From assembly GCA_018658605.1 (NCBI GenBank), contig JABHUV010000089.1, positions 1 through 8,964 of the forward strand: 8,964 nt of DNA, in the 5' to 3' direction. The stretch is from Planctomycetaceae bacterium (GTDB lineage: Bacteria; Planctomycetota; Planctomycetia; Pirellulales; Pirellulaceae). Every line of letters starts with the position of its first letter. Positions within the stretch are counted from its first letter, which is position 1. Shown here in pieces: positions 1 through 6,724 of this stretch. Below the pieces are notes generated by a model. That model made no database searches. It was not told where the DNA came from and saw only the letters and a list, made by a program, of their open reading frames with translations. Position numbers and translations under genes: made by a program.

Positions 1-362
1 GGATGACTCTATTGCCAATTTTGAATCCTGCACTCGCTAAAAACAAGCTAAAATCAATTCTTAAAAAATTGTACGAGGTCTACTCAATTGTCAAAGATCA
101 ATACTGCGTTGGGACGAACCCTCAGCAGTAGAAGTCCAATAATAACCCTTGCACGGTCACGGTCAACAGGGTCAGACATCTTTTTCTCCTTTTTTTTCTC
201 AGCATCATCTTCCTCGTCTATCCCCTCCCTGAACGAATCGCACTAGCCGACACCTATATCATTCACTTTCAGAGGAAAAACCGTTAAGCTATTAGTATAT
301 AGCTGTCTATAAAGTTAAGTGCTGACAACCAAACAATTACTTCCAACTACAAAGAGTGATCA
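1..362. other. Left-edge region without a recognised large gene
   Basis: No reading frame here resembles a known protein family. The region is AT-rich at its left end. From about 180 to 230 the plus strand is almost all pyrimidine, including a run of eight T, so the minus strand is a purine tract. Three GGTCA copies lie at 155-159, 161-165 and 170-174. A plus-strand frame at 3-131 (42 codons) has no ribosome binding site and looks like chance. A TATAAA at 308-313 could be a -10 element for the chorismate mutase gene, but its best -35 (TTAAGC at 284-289) is poor, so I do not call a promoter. The only other candidate is the small minus-strand ORF listed separately. Confidence 0.5.
84..179 (-). 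CDS. Possible small ORF (31 aa) with strong ribosome binding site
   Basis: The minus strand has an ATG at 179-177 preceded by a consensus AAGGAG and a six-base spacer (AAAAAG). This is the best Shine-Dalgarno match in the window. The frame runs 31 codons to a TGA at 86-84. The predicted peptide has a charged N-terminus (MSDPVDRDRAR) followed by a hydrophobic stretch (VIIGLLLL) and a second short hydrophobic patch. That could be a very short membrane peptide, but the segment is too short for a confident transmembrane call. In frame upstream there is no start codon before a TAG at 245-243. A weak AT-rich inverted repeat (55-71) lies just past the stop. I do not recognise the peptide. The purine tract that supplies the ribosome binding site may exist for other reasons, so this could be a chance ORF. 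Confidence 0.3.
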   Translation of the reverse strand: MSDPVDRDRARVIIGLLLLRVRPNAVLIFDN

Positions 363-365
363 TTG

Positions 366-794
366 ATGCATTGCCGCGGCGTTCGAGGCGCTACTACCGT
401 AACGGCTAACACCAGCGAGGAAATACTCAACGAAACTCGCCGACTGCTAGCTTTGATGATTCGACTTAACGACATCCAAAGTGAAGATGTCGCTAGCGCA
501 ATCTTTACTCTCACCAGTGACCTTAATGCCGAGTTCCCGGCAATGGCCGCGCGACAACTCGGTTGGCTCGATGTACCATTAATATGTACACACGAAGTAC
601 ATGTTCCAGGTGGATTACCGCGATGTATTCGCATACTGCTCAATTGGAATACGAATAAAACGCAAACCGAAATCCAGCATGTCTATTTTCGAGACGCGAC
701 TCGCTTACGACCCGACCTCTCAAAACTTCCACCGGTCGATTTCGACGAGCTCGAAAACTGGATTTCCGCACACCTAGAAAATGCCGACCTCTGA
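366..794 (+). CDS. aroH: Monofunctional chorismate mutase, AroH type
   Basis: Chorismate mutase converts chorismate to prephenate, the committed step to phenylalanine and tyrosine, in the cytoplasm. The 142-residue product belongs to the small trimeric AroH family typified by Bacillus subtilis (about 127 residues). It begins [11 protein letters not shown], like the Bacillus protein, and keeps the active-site set: R7, F57, R63, C74, E77 (in CTHEV), R89 (in CIRI), Y107 (HVY) and R115 (LRPDL). A TTG lies directly before the ATG, but the ATG at 366 places the catalytic Arg at position 7 exactly as in the family. AAAGAG at 351-356, nine bases upstream, is a plausible ribosome binding site. A tail of about 22 residues after LRPDLSK ([12 protein letters not shown]...) extends past the Bacillus end. 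The 82-base gap to the sulfatase and the unrelated function argue against a shared operon. Family call is firm. Confidence 0.93.
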   Translation: MHCRGVRGATTVTANTSEEILNETRRLLALMIRLNDIQSEDVASAIFTLTSDLNAEFPAMAARQLGWLDVPLICTHEVHVPGGLPRCIRILLNWNTNKTQTEIQHVYFRDATRLRPDLSKLPPVDFDELENWISAHLENADL

Positions 795-876
795 TAACCG
801 GTGCAGGTTTTTTATTTTCACAACAACGGGTTATTGATACAAATTAGCATTAGTTTGAGATACGGGCACTCAACAC

Positions 877-2385
877 ATGACAAATCGAACCAAACTTACT
901 GTGGCCATATTCACAGCGGTTGTCTGTCTCAACTCGTGGTTCCGTCCAGCCGCAACCGCAGCCACGCGGCGGCCGAACATCATCGTCATCTTTTGTGACA
1001 ATCTTGGATATGGAGACATTGAGCCATTCGGCTCAAGGTTGCACCGCACACCCCATCTCAACCGCATGGCAAAACAAGGCCGCAAGTTCACCCATTTCTG
1101 CGTATCTGCCGGAGTTTGTACTCCGAGCCGAGCGAGTATTATGACCGGTTGCTACGCCCAACGGGTTGGCATGCACAATAACCCACGTGATGGTCAAGTT
1201 TTACGACCCGTTTCACCTTACGGCCTACATCCTAACGAAATCACAACCGCTGAAATTCTACAAGCCGCTGGCTATAAAACAGGCATCATTGGCAAATGGC
1301 ACCTCGGCGATCAACCCGAATTCCTGCCAACTCGACAAGGCTTTGATCTGTTTTTTGGTGTACCCTACAGCGACGACATGACCGCTGCTGTTGGACAACG
1401 AGTTGCCCAACGAGGCAATAAACAACTGCAAGGTCATCTGTGGCCACCACTTCCGCTGATGAAAAACGAAACCGTCATCGAAGCGCCAGTCGAGCGAACT
1501 CTGTTGACGCAGCGGTATACCAAACAAGCAACTCAATTCATCGAAGACAATCAGGACCGCCCCTTCTTCCTGTATATGCCTCAAGCAATGCCCGGCAGTA
1601 CTAGTACCGCTTTTTCAAGTCCTACTTTTAAAGGAAAAAGTAAAAACGGCTCGTGGGGGGATTCCATCGAGGAACTCGATTGGTCCACCGGACAAATACT
1701 AGACAAGCTAACAGCCCTCGGTCTCGAAAAAGAATCTCTCGTTGTTTGGACCTCTGATAACGGAGCACCCATGAACAATGACCCCAACGATCCAACTCGC
1801 GGAACCAACCTACCACTAAACGGGCGAGGTTACACGACCAGTGAGGGAGCATTCCGAGTTCCGACAATCATGTGGTGGCCCAGTGTCATTCCAGCAGCGA
1901 CTGTGTGTGACGAGTTAAGCACAACAATGGACCTACTGCCAACGTTTGCCAAACTTTCCGGTAGCAACATCCCTCAAAACCGAACCATTGATGGTCATGA
2001 TATCCGATCGCTCATCTTTGGTGATCCCGGTGCAAAAACACCTTACAAAGCATTCTATTACTATGCCATGGATCAATTGCAAGCCGTTCGCAGTGGGCCT
2101 TGGAAACTTTTCGTGCCTCTGGAACAATTTAATCGACACCCACATTTCAAAAAGGGACAAATAGCGACCACGCTTTTGTTTAACGTTGTCACTGACATTG
2201 GGTCCCAACGAAACGTGGCCAAACAACACCCAGAAATCGTCAAGCAACTCACCGAGTTAGCAAACCGGGCTCGTCAAGACCTCGGCGACAAGGGTCTTGC
2301 TGGCAGTGGTCAACGACTCGCCGGGAAAACCCTCAATCCCCAACCCCAACTCCTCCAACTTAAAAATGGAGTTCCCCAGAATTAA
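877..2385 (+). CDS. Secreted sulfatase (S1 family, Cys-type) with atypical active-site residues
   Basis: Predicted 502-residue sulfatase hydrolysing sulfate esters, probably on polysaccharides, after export. Residues 1-30 form a Sec signal peptide (R4 and K6, then LTVAIFTAVV, with Ala/Thr-rich cleavage region). The mature part opens with RPNIIVIFCDNLGYGD, where D41 and N42 sit at the metal-binding pair, usually Asp-Asp. CTPSR at 81-85 is the C-x-P-S-R signature; C81 is expected to become formylglycine. GKWHLGD (139-145) supplies Lys140 and His142, and TSDNG (292-296) gives the second metal pair D294/N295. Two usual sulfate-contact residues look absent: the usual PHxP-like site reads PQAMPGS (235-241), and the Lys of GRKGTT is replaced in GRGYTT (316-321). 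These could mark a subfamily rather than inactivation. The substrate cannot be told from sequence. No clear Shine-Dalgarno precedes the ATG; the start is fixed by the signal peptide. Confidence 0.93.
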   Translation: MTNRTKLTVAIFTAVVCLNSWFRPAATAATRRPNIIVIFCDNLGYGDIEPFGSRLHRTPHLNRMAKQGRKFTHFCVSAGVCTPSRASIMTGCYAQRVGMHNNPRDGQVLRPVSPYGLHPNEITTAEILQAAGYKTGIIGKWHLGDQPEFLPTRQGFDLFFGVPYSDDMTAAVGQRVAQRGNKQLQGHLWPPLPLMKNETVIEAPVERTLLTQRYTKQATQFIEDNQDRPFFLYMPQAMPGSTSTAFSSPTFKGKSKNGSWGDSIEELDWSTGQILDKLTALGLEKESLVVWTSDNGAPMNNDPNDPTRGTNLPLNGRGYTTSEGAFRVPTIMWWPSVIPAATVCDELSTTMDLLPTFAKLSGSNIPQNRTIDGHDIRSLIFGDPGAKTPYKAFYYYAMDQLQAVRSGPWKLFVPLEQFNRHPHFKKGQIATTLLFNVVTDIGSQRNVAKQHPEIVKQLTELANRARQDLGDKGLAGSGQRLAGKTLNPQPQLLQLKNGVPQN

Positions 2386-2414
2386 CGGTCAGATGAGTAA
2401 GTATGCAAACGATT

Positions 2415-2433
2415 ACTTCGCACAACGAAGTTT
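2415..2433 (+). terminator. Weak hairpin downstream of the sulfatase gene
   Basis: ACTTCG (2415-2420) and CGAAGT (2426-2431) form a six-base-pair stem with a five-base loop (CACAA), followed by only a short T run. It begins about 30 bases after the sulfatase stop codon. It could be a weak intrinsic terminator or an RNA-stabilising hairpin. The short stem and short T tract keep confidence low. Confidence 0.3.
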
Positions 2434-2454
2434 ACCCGATTTTCACGTTGGTGT

Positions 2455-2470
2455 GAATTTGTACAAATTC
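2455..2470. promoter_or_regulatory. Perfect 16-base palindrome, possible operator
   Basis: GAATTTGTACAAATTC reads identically on both strands with no spacer. It lies 150 bases before the PSCyt1/PSD1 start and 70 bases after the sulfatase stop. A perfect 8+8 palindrome is the usual shape of a binding site for a dimeric transcription factor, and it is too far from any T tract to be a terminator. No regulator gene is in the window, so the binding protein is unknown. Its role is inferred from shape and position only. Confidence 0.35.
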
Positions 2471-2537
2471 GTGATTGCATTTGTTTGATACTGTACCGAC
2501 TAACAACCTGAGACGTCACGTTTTAACCATTAACTGT

Positions 2538-2566
2538 TCTCAACTCCAGCGTTTATACGGTAGAAT
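2538..2566 (+). promoter_or_regulatory. Weak sigma-70-like promoter candidate for the PSCyt1/PSD1 gene
   Basis: TAGAAT at 2561-2566 matches TATAAT at five of six positions. The hexamer 17 bases upstream (TCTCAA at 2538) is a poor -35 element. The candidate sits about 54 bases before the ATG, a reasonable distance. Without a good -35 this is only a suggestion. Confidence 0.2.
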
Positions 2567-2604
2567 AGACTTAAACAAGAATTATCATCTCGCATTCCGC
2601 TTAA

Positions 2605-2618
2605 CCCCGCCCCGCCCC
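2605..2618 (+). repeat. CCCCG tandem tract just before the start codon
   Basis: CCCCGCCCCGCCCC lies one base before the ATG at 2620. It occupies the spot where a Shine-Dalgarno would be and has the opposite character (C-rich instead of purine-rich). Translation of the gene therefore probably does not use Shine-Dalgarno pairing. Confidence 0.6.
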
Positions 2619-2619
2619 A

Positions 2620-5166
2620 ATGAAGCTCTACAAACTTTTTTTTCTACTGGCTGTATTACTTGGATTTTTCCGTACCAACTGCACAGCAACCCGAGCGGAT
2701 GAAGGTACCGATCTCTTTGAAAATAAAATCCGGCCTGTTTTGGTTAAGCATTGTTATGAGTGTCATGGCGAGGACGAACAAGAGAGCGATCTACGACTTG
2801 ATAGCTACGCGGAAATGCTACGCGGTGGCGCGGCTGCCCCAGCCGTAATTCCTGGTGAACCGGATGAAAGCTTGTTAATACACGCCATCGGCTACGCCGA
2901 TGACGAGTTACAAATGCCACCGGATGGGAAACTGTCAGACGCTGTCATCGCTGATTTTCGCAGGTGGATTGAAATGGATGCGCCTCATCCGGATGCAAAT
3001 AAAACTAGTGCCTTGCCTCGAAAAGGCGCTGTTGACCTCGAGAAAGAACGGCAATTCTGGTCTTTCCAGCCGCTACTAGATACGGCAATTCCGACTGTCA
3101 AAAGCAGCAATTGGCCGCAGCAATCCATTGATTACTTCATCTTGAGCAAACTCGAACAGCAAAAACTTTCACCCGCAGCAGCCGCAGATCGAGGAACACT
3201 AATTCGACGGGCCACATTCGACTTAACCGGCCTGCCGCCAACACCCGCAGAAATTGACGATTTTCTATACGACAAATCTCCCGACGCTTACCAACACTTA
3301 ATTGATCGCCTCCTTGATTCAAAAGCGTATGGTGAACGCTGGGGTCGCTTTTGGTTGGACGTCGTCCGCTATGCGGATTCCAACGGACTCGATGAAAACG
3401 TCGCTCATGGAAACGCTTGGCGATATCGCAACTATGTCATTGCTGCCTTTAACCAAGACAGGCCGTTCAACGAATTTCTAATGGAACAAATCGCTGGCGA
3501 TTTAATGCCAGAAACCAAATCAACAGCTACGAACAACCGCAGAGTTATTGCAACCGGCTTTTTAGTTCTCGGTCCCAAAGTGCTTGCTGAAGTTGACAAA
3601 GTCAAAATGGAAATGGATATTATTGACGAACAAGTTTCCACGATTGGTCAAGCCTTCATGGGAATGACCTTCGGTTGTGCCCGCTGCCATGACCATAAAT
3701 TCGATCCCATTTCTACGGAGGATTACTACGCACTTGCCGGTGTCTTTAAAAGCACAACGACCATGGAATCGTTTAAGACAATTGCCAAATGGAATGAAAC
3801 TGAAATTGCCAGTGAACAAGATCGAATAAACTATAAATCAATAACGTCGCTAATAGACACAAAAACCGCTGAGCTAAAAATATTCACGGACGCCGCAAAC
3901 AAAAAACTACTTACAACACTTGGAGTCGAGAAACTACCTGCTAATCCCGAGATCCAATACCCTATAGACACTAAAAAACAGTATCAAGCGTTGCTGGACG
4001 AAGTCAAAAAAATAACGGATGACCGTGGCGAACTTCCTTCAGCTATGGCCGTTACCAATCACGAACCGGAAAATCTGAAGGTACACCTACGTGGTTCCCA
4101 TACTTCATTAGGCAAAACAGTTGAGCGGGGGTTCCCTGAAGTGTTCATCTCAGCCAATAACCACCCAATTGACAAAAAATCAAGCGGTCGACTTGAACTC
4201 GCGCAATGGCTCACCGATCCGCAACATCCATTGACGGCTCGTGTATTTGTTAATCGGGTTTGGCGCTGGCATTTTGGACAAGCCCTGCAACCTACGACCG
4301 ACAATTTCGGAAACCTCGGCGAACAACCAATTAATCAACCACTGCTGGACCACCTCGCCAAAACGTTTATCGACCATGATTGGTCGATAAAACATCTACA
4401 TCGAACGATCATGAACAGCAGTACCTATCGCATGAGTAGCAATTTCAACGATGCCGCAAGTAAAATCGATTCTACAAATCGGTATCTGTGGCGATTTCCA
4501 GTCAAACGACTCGAAGCGGAAGCGATACGCGATTCCATCCTTGCGGTTTCGGGATTGCTTGACCGGACTATGGGGGGGTCGATGTTACCTGTGAAAAATC
4601 GTGAATTCCTGTTCAACCACACCTCCAAAGACCTAACAAAGTACGATTCCTTTGTCCGCTCAGTTTACCTGCCCGTCGTCCGAAATAACCTTTATGACTT
4701 TTTTCAATTATTTGATTACAACGACGCTTCCGTCAGCAACGGCGATCGGCAAACAACAACCGTCGCTCCCCAAGCGTTGTACATGCTCAACAGCCCTTTG
4801 GTCGATGAAGCGAGCTGCCAAATCGTCGAACAACTACTCGAAGAAAACAAATCACTTAAACCCCGAGTACAACAACTCTATATAAAATTGCTCGGTAGAA
4901 ATGCGACTCGACAAGAAATATCACGAGCGAGACAATATTACAACCTGTTCCTCAAAACAGCCGTTACAGCGAATACCCCCAGTGCGCCTGCTCTTGAAAC
5001 AAACGTTGCCACAATGACACCCAGCACCGAATCCAATGTTGACATCGACACAACCAACGAACTCGAAACGACAACCGACTCCTCCCAAGATTCTGCTGAA
5101 TTCCAAGCGTTAAAACTCTTGGTGCATAGCATCTTGGTAAGTAATGAATTTATCTTTATTCACTAA
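2620..5166 (+). CDS. PSCyt1-PSCyt2-PSD1 (DUF1549/DUF1553) cytochrome-like exported protein
   Basis: An 848-residue exported protein of a type greatly expanded in planctomycetes; its biochemical role is not established. Residues 1-27 are a Sec signal peptide (K2, K5, then FFLLAVLLGFF). The N-terminal PSCyt1 domain (about 30-120) has a class-I cytochrome c haem site, CYECH at 45-49, with M99 in LQMPP as probable axial ligand. PSCyt2/DUF1549 (about 165-375) includes RRATFDLTGLPPTP, ERWGRFWLDVVRYADSNG and a second CxxCH in CARCHDHKFDP (353-363). PSD1/DUF1553 (about 520-845) includes RVFVNRVWRWHFG, a YRMSS motif and VAPQALYMLNSP, and ends at SNEFIFIH. Odd point: residues about 781-827 are a Thr/Ser/Glu-rich low-complexity stretch placed between the last PSD1 helices. 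The DUF1501 gene follows after 52 bases, the usual partner, so the two are probably co-transcribed. The start is set by the signal peptide; no Shine-Dalgarno is visible. Confidence 0.93.
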   Translation: MKLYKLFFLLAVLLGFFRTNCTATRADEGTDLFENKIRPVLVKHCYECHGEDEQESDLRLDSYAEMLRGGAAAPAVIPGEPDESLLIHAIGYADDELQMPPDGKLSDAVIADFRRWIEMDAPHPDANKTSALPRKGAVDLEKERQFWSFQPLLDTAIPTVKSSNWPQQSIDYFILSKLEQQKLSPAAAADRGTLIRRATFDLTGLPPTPAEIDDFLYDKSPDAYQHLIDRLLDSKAYGERWGRFWLDVVRYADSNGLDENVAHGNAWRYRNYVIAAFNQDRPFNEFLMEQIAGDLMPETKSTATNNRRVIATGFLVLGPKVLAEVDKVKMEMDIIDEQVSTIGQAFMGMTFGCARCHDHKFDPISTEDYYALAGVFKSTTTMESFKTIAKWNETEIASEQDRINYKSITSLIDTKTAELKIFTDAANKKLLTTLGVEKLPANPEIQYPIDTKKQYQALLDEVKKITDDRGELPSAMAVTNHEPENLKVHLRGSHTSLGKTVERGFPEVFISANNHPIDKKSSGRLELAQWLTDPQHPLTARVFVNRVWRWHFGQALQPTTDNFGNLGEQPINQPLLDHLAKTFIDHDWSIKHLHRTIMNSSTYRMSSNFNDAASKIDSTNRYLWRFPVKRLEAEAIRDSILAVSGLLDRTMGGSMLPVKNREFLFNHTSKDLTKYDSFVRSVYLPVVRNNLYDFFQLFDYNDASVSNGDRQTTTVAPQALYMLNSPLVDEASCQIVEQLLEENKSLKPRVQQLYIKLLGRNATRQEISRARQYYNLFLKTAVTANTPSAPALETNVATMTPSTESNVDIDTTNELETTTDSSQDSAEFQALKLLVHSILVSNEFIFIH

Positions 5167-5218
5167 GTTGTCCACTAACCACTTCTTTAAAACAGATTAC
5201 TCTACCACCAATACAATC

Positions 5219-6655
5219 ATGTCTAACCGCTGTTGCCCTAACAATTCACAACTTGACACGTCACGTCGTCAATTCCTGAAATCGGCAGCATTACGCACAA
5301 ATGCGCTTGGATTCGGTAATTTAGCGTTGGGCGCCTTATTACAAGACACAGTATTTGCCAATCCAACGGTTAGTAAACAAACACATCACCCGGCGAAAGC
5401 AAAGCGAATCATCTTTCTGTTTATGAAAGGCGGTCCGTCTCACGTTGATACATTTGACTACAAGCCGCAGTTACAAAAAGACGACGGCAAAGAATTGCCT
5501 TTCGATAAACCACGAGTGCAATTTGGTGAGACGAGTAAGTTGATGGGATCGCCTTGGAAATTCCGCCCGCATGGTGAAAGCGGGATCATGGTCAGTGAAT
5601 TGTTTCCCCATGTTGGCAATCGAATCGACGACATTTGTTTACTCAACTCCGTACATGGCACCAATGCCGCGCATGGCGGCGCATTGCTTAAACTTCACAC
5701 CGGCAGTGACAACTTTGTGCGTCCGAGCATGGGATCCTGGGTCACCTATGGCCTCGGAACTGAAAATCAGAACTTACCCTCATTCGTTACTATCTGTCCC
5801 ACACTAGCCCACGGCGGCGTCAAAAATTGGAGCTCCGCGTTTCTACCTGCAAAGTTTCAGGGTACGCCGCTAGGCGTCGCGAGTCAGCCGGCCACAAACG
5901 CCGAAGTTGCTTACACACACAATCAACGCATCACACGTAAACAACAGCGACTGCAGTTGGATTTGATTAAGCAAGCAAATCAAGAACACCTTAAATTAAC
6001 CGGTCCTCATCAAGCTCTTGAAGGTCGCATTGGCAGCTTTGAATTAGCGTTTCGCATGCAGAGCCGAGTACCTGAGATTATAGATATTGCTGACGAATCC
6101 AAGCAAACACTTGCCATGTATGGGCTCGACGAAGAAATCACTAAAGACTTCGGACGTCAATGCATTTTAGCTAGGCGATTTGCCGAAGCGGGTGTGCGGT
6201 TTATCCAAATCACGCACAGCGATTCGAATGTCCAATGGGACCAGCACGGCGACCTTGTTAAGGGGCATACCAAAAACGCCCTAGAAGTCGACAAACCGAT
6301 AGCAGCGTTGCTGACCGATCTTAAGCAACGTGGACTATTGGAAGACACTTTGGTCCTGTGGGGAGGTGAATTTGGTCGCACGCCTGTGATGCAAGGTTCC
6401 AATGGACGCGACCACAATCCCGAAGGGTTTACGATGTGGATGGCCGGTGGAGGTGTAAAAGGCGGATACCAATACGGGACTACCGATGAATATGGTTATT
6501 TCGCGCAAACCGATAAAATGCACGTCAACGACTTGCACGCAACACTTTTGCATTTAGTCGGACTCAATCATCTCAATTTGACGTATCGTTACGCAGGCCG
6601 CGATTTCAGATTGACGGATGTGGCTGGCAAAGTAGCTACCGGTATCTTTGCATAA
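5219..6655 (+). CDS. DUF1501 protein, Tat-exported, alkaline phosphatase/sulfatase-like fold
   Basis: A 478-residue protein of the DUF1501 family, which is related to the alkaline phosphatase/sulfatase superfamily; its substrate is unknown. A twin-arginine signal SRRQFLK (15-21) followed by a moderately hydrophobic stretch (ALGFGNLALGALL) predicts folded export, consistent with a metal-bound enzyme. Candidate metal-site motifs are KGGPSHVDTFD (70-80), WDQHGD (340-345), WGGEFGRTP (381-389) and GRDHN (397-400 region), with HVNDLHATLLHL (435-446) near the end. An in-frame ATG at 5144 overlaps the PSD1 gene by 23 bases. I prefer 5219 because it places the twin-arginine motif at residues 16-17, whereas 5144 would add 25 residues that do not look like part of the family. 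Neither start has a Shine-Dalgarno. Pairing with a PSCyt/PSD1 gene is typical in planctomycetes and suggests a joint periplasmic function. Confidence 0.92.
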   Translation: MSNRCCPNNSQLDTSRRQFLKSAALRTNALGFGNLALGALLQDTVFANPTVSKQTHHPAKAKRIIFLFMKGGPSHVDTFDYKPQLQKDDGKELPFDKPRVQFGETSKLMGSPWKFRPHGESGIMVSELFPHVGNRIDDICLLNSVHGTNAAHGGALLKLHTGSDNFVRPSMGSWVTYGLGTENQNLPSFVTICPTLAHGGVKNWSSAFLPAKFQGTPLGVASQPATNAEVAYTHNQRITRKQQRLQLDLIKQANQEHLKLTGPHQALEGRIGSFELAFRMQSRVPEIIDIADESKQTLAMYGLDEEITKDFGRQCILARRFAEAGVRFIQITHSDSNVQWDQHGDLVKGHTKNALEVDKPIAALLTDLKQRGLLEDTLVLWGGEFGRTPVMQGSNGRDHNPEGFTMWMAGGGVKGGYQYGTTDEYGYFAQTDKMHVNDLHATLLHLVGLNHLNLTYRYAGRDFRLTDVAGKVATGIFA

Positions 6656-6724
6656 TCACCATAACGATCGGCGCGTGCGGGCAACCACATAGCTAGCTTT
6701 ACCTAATTGGAACCTCTGATAACG

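Noticed and set aside
3..131. Plus-strand frame of 42 codons starting at an ATG at position 3
   Set aside because: No ribosome binding site, no recognisable motif, AT-rich composition that gives open frames by chance, and it overlaps the better-supported minus-strand small ORF.
795..820. Possible terminator after the chorismate mutase gene (AACC, GGTGCA loop, GGTT, then T run)
   Set aside because: The stem is only four base pairs, too weak to call despite the T run.
5144..5218. Earlier ATG for the DUF1501 gene, overlapping the PSD1 gene by 23 bases as in translational coupling
   Set aside because: It would put 25 residues unlike the family before the normal start and push the twin-arginine motif to about residue 41; the ATG at 5219 fits a standard Tat signal.
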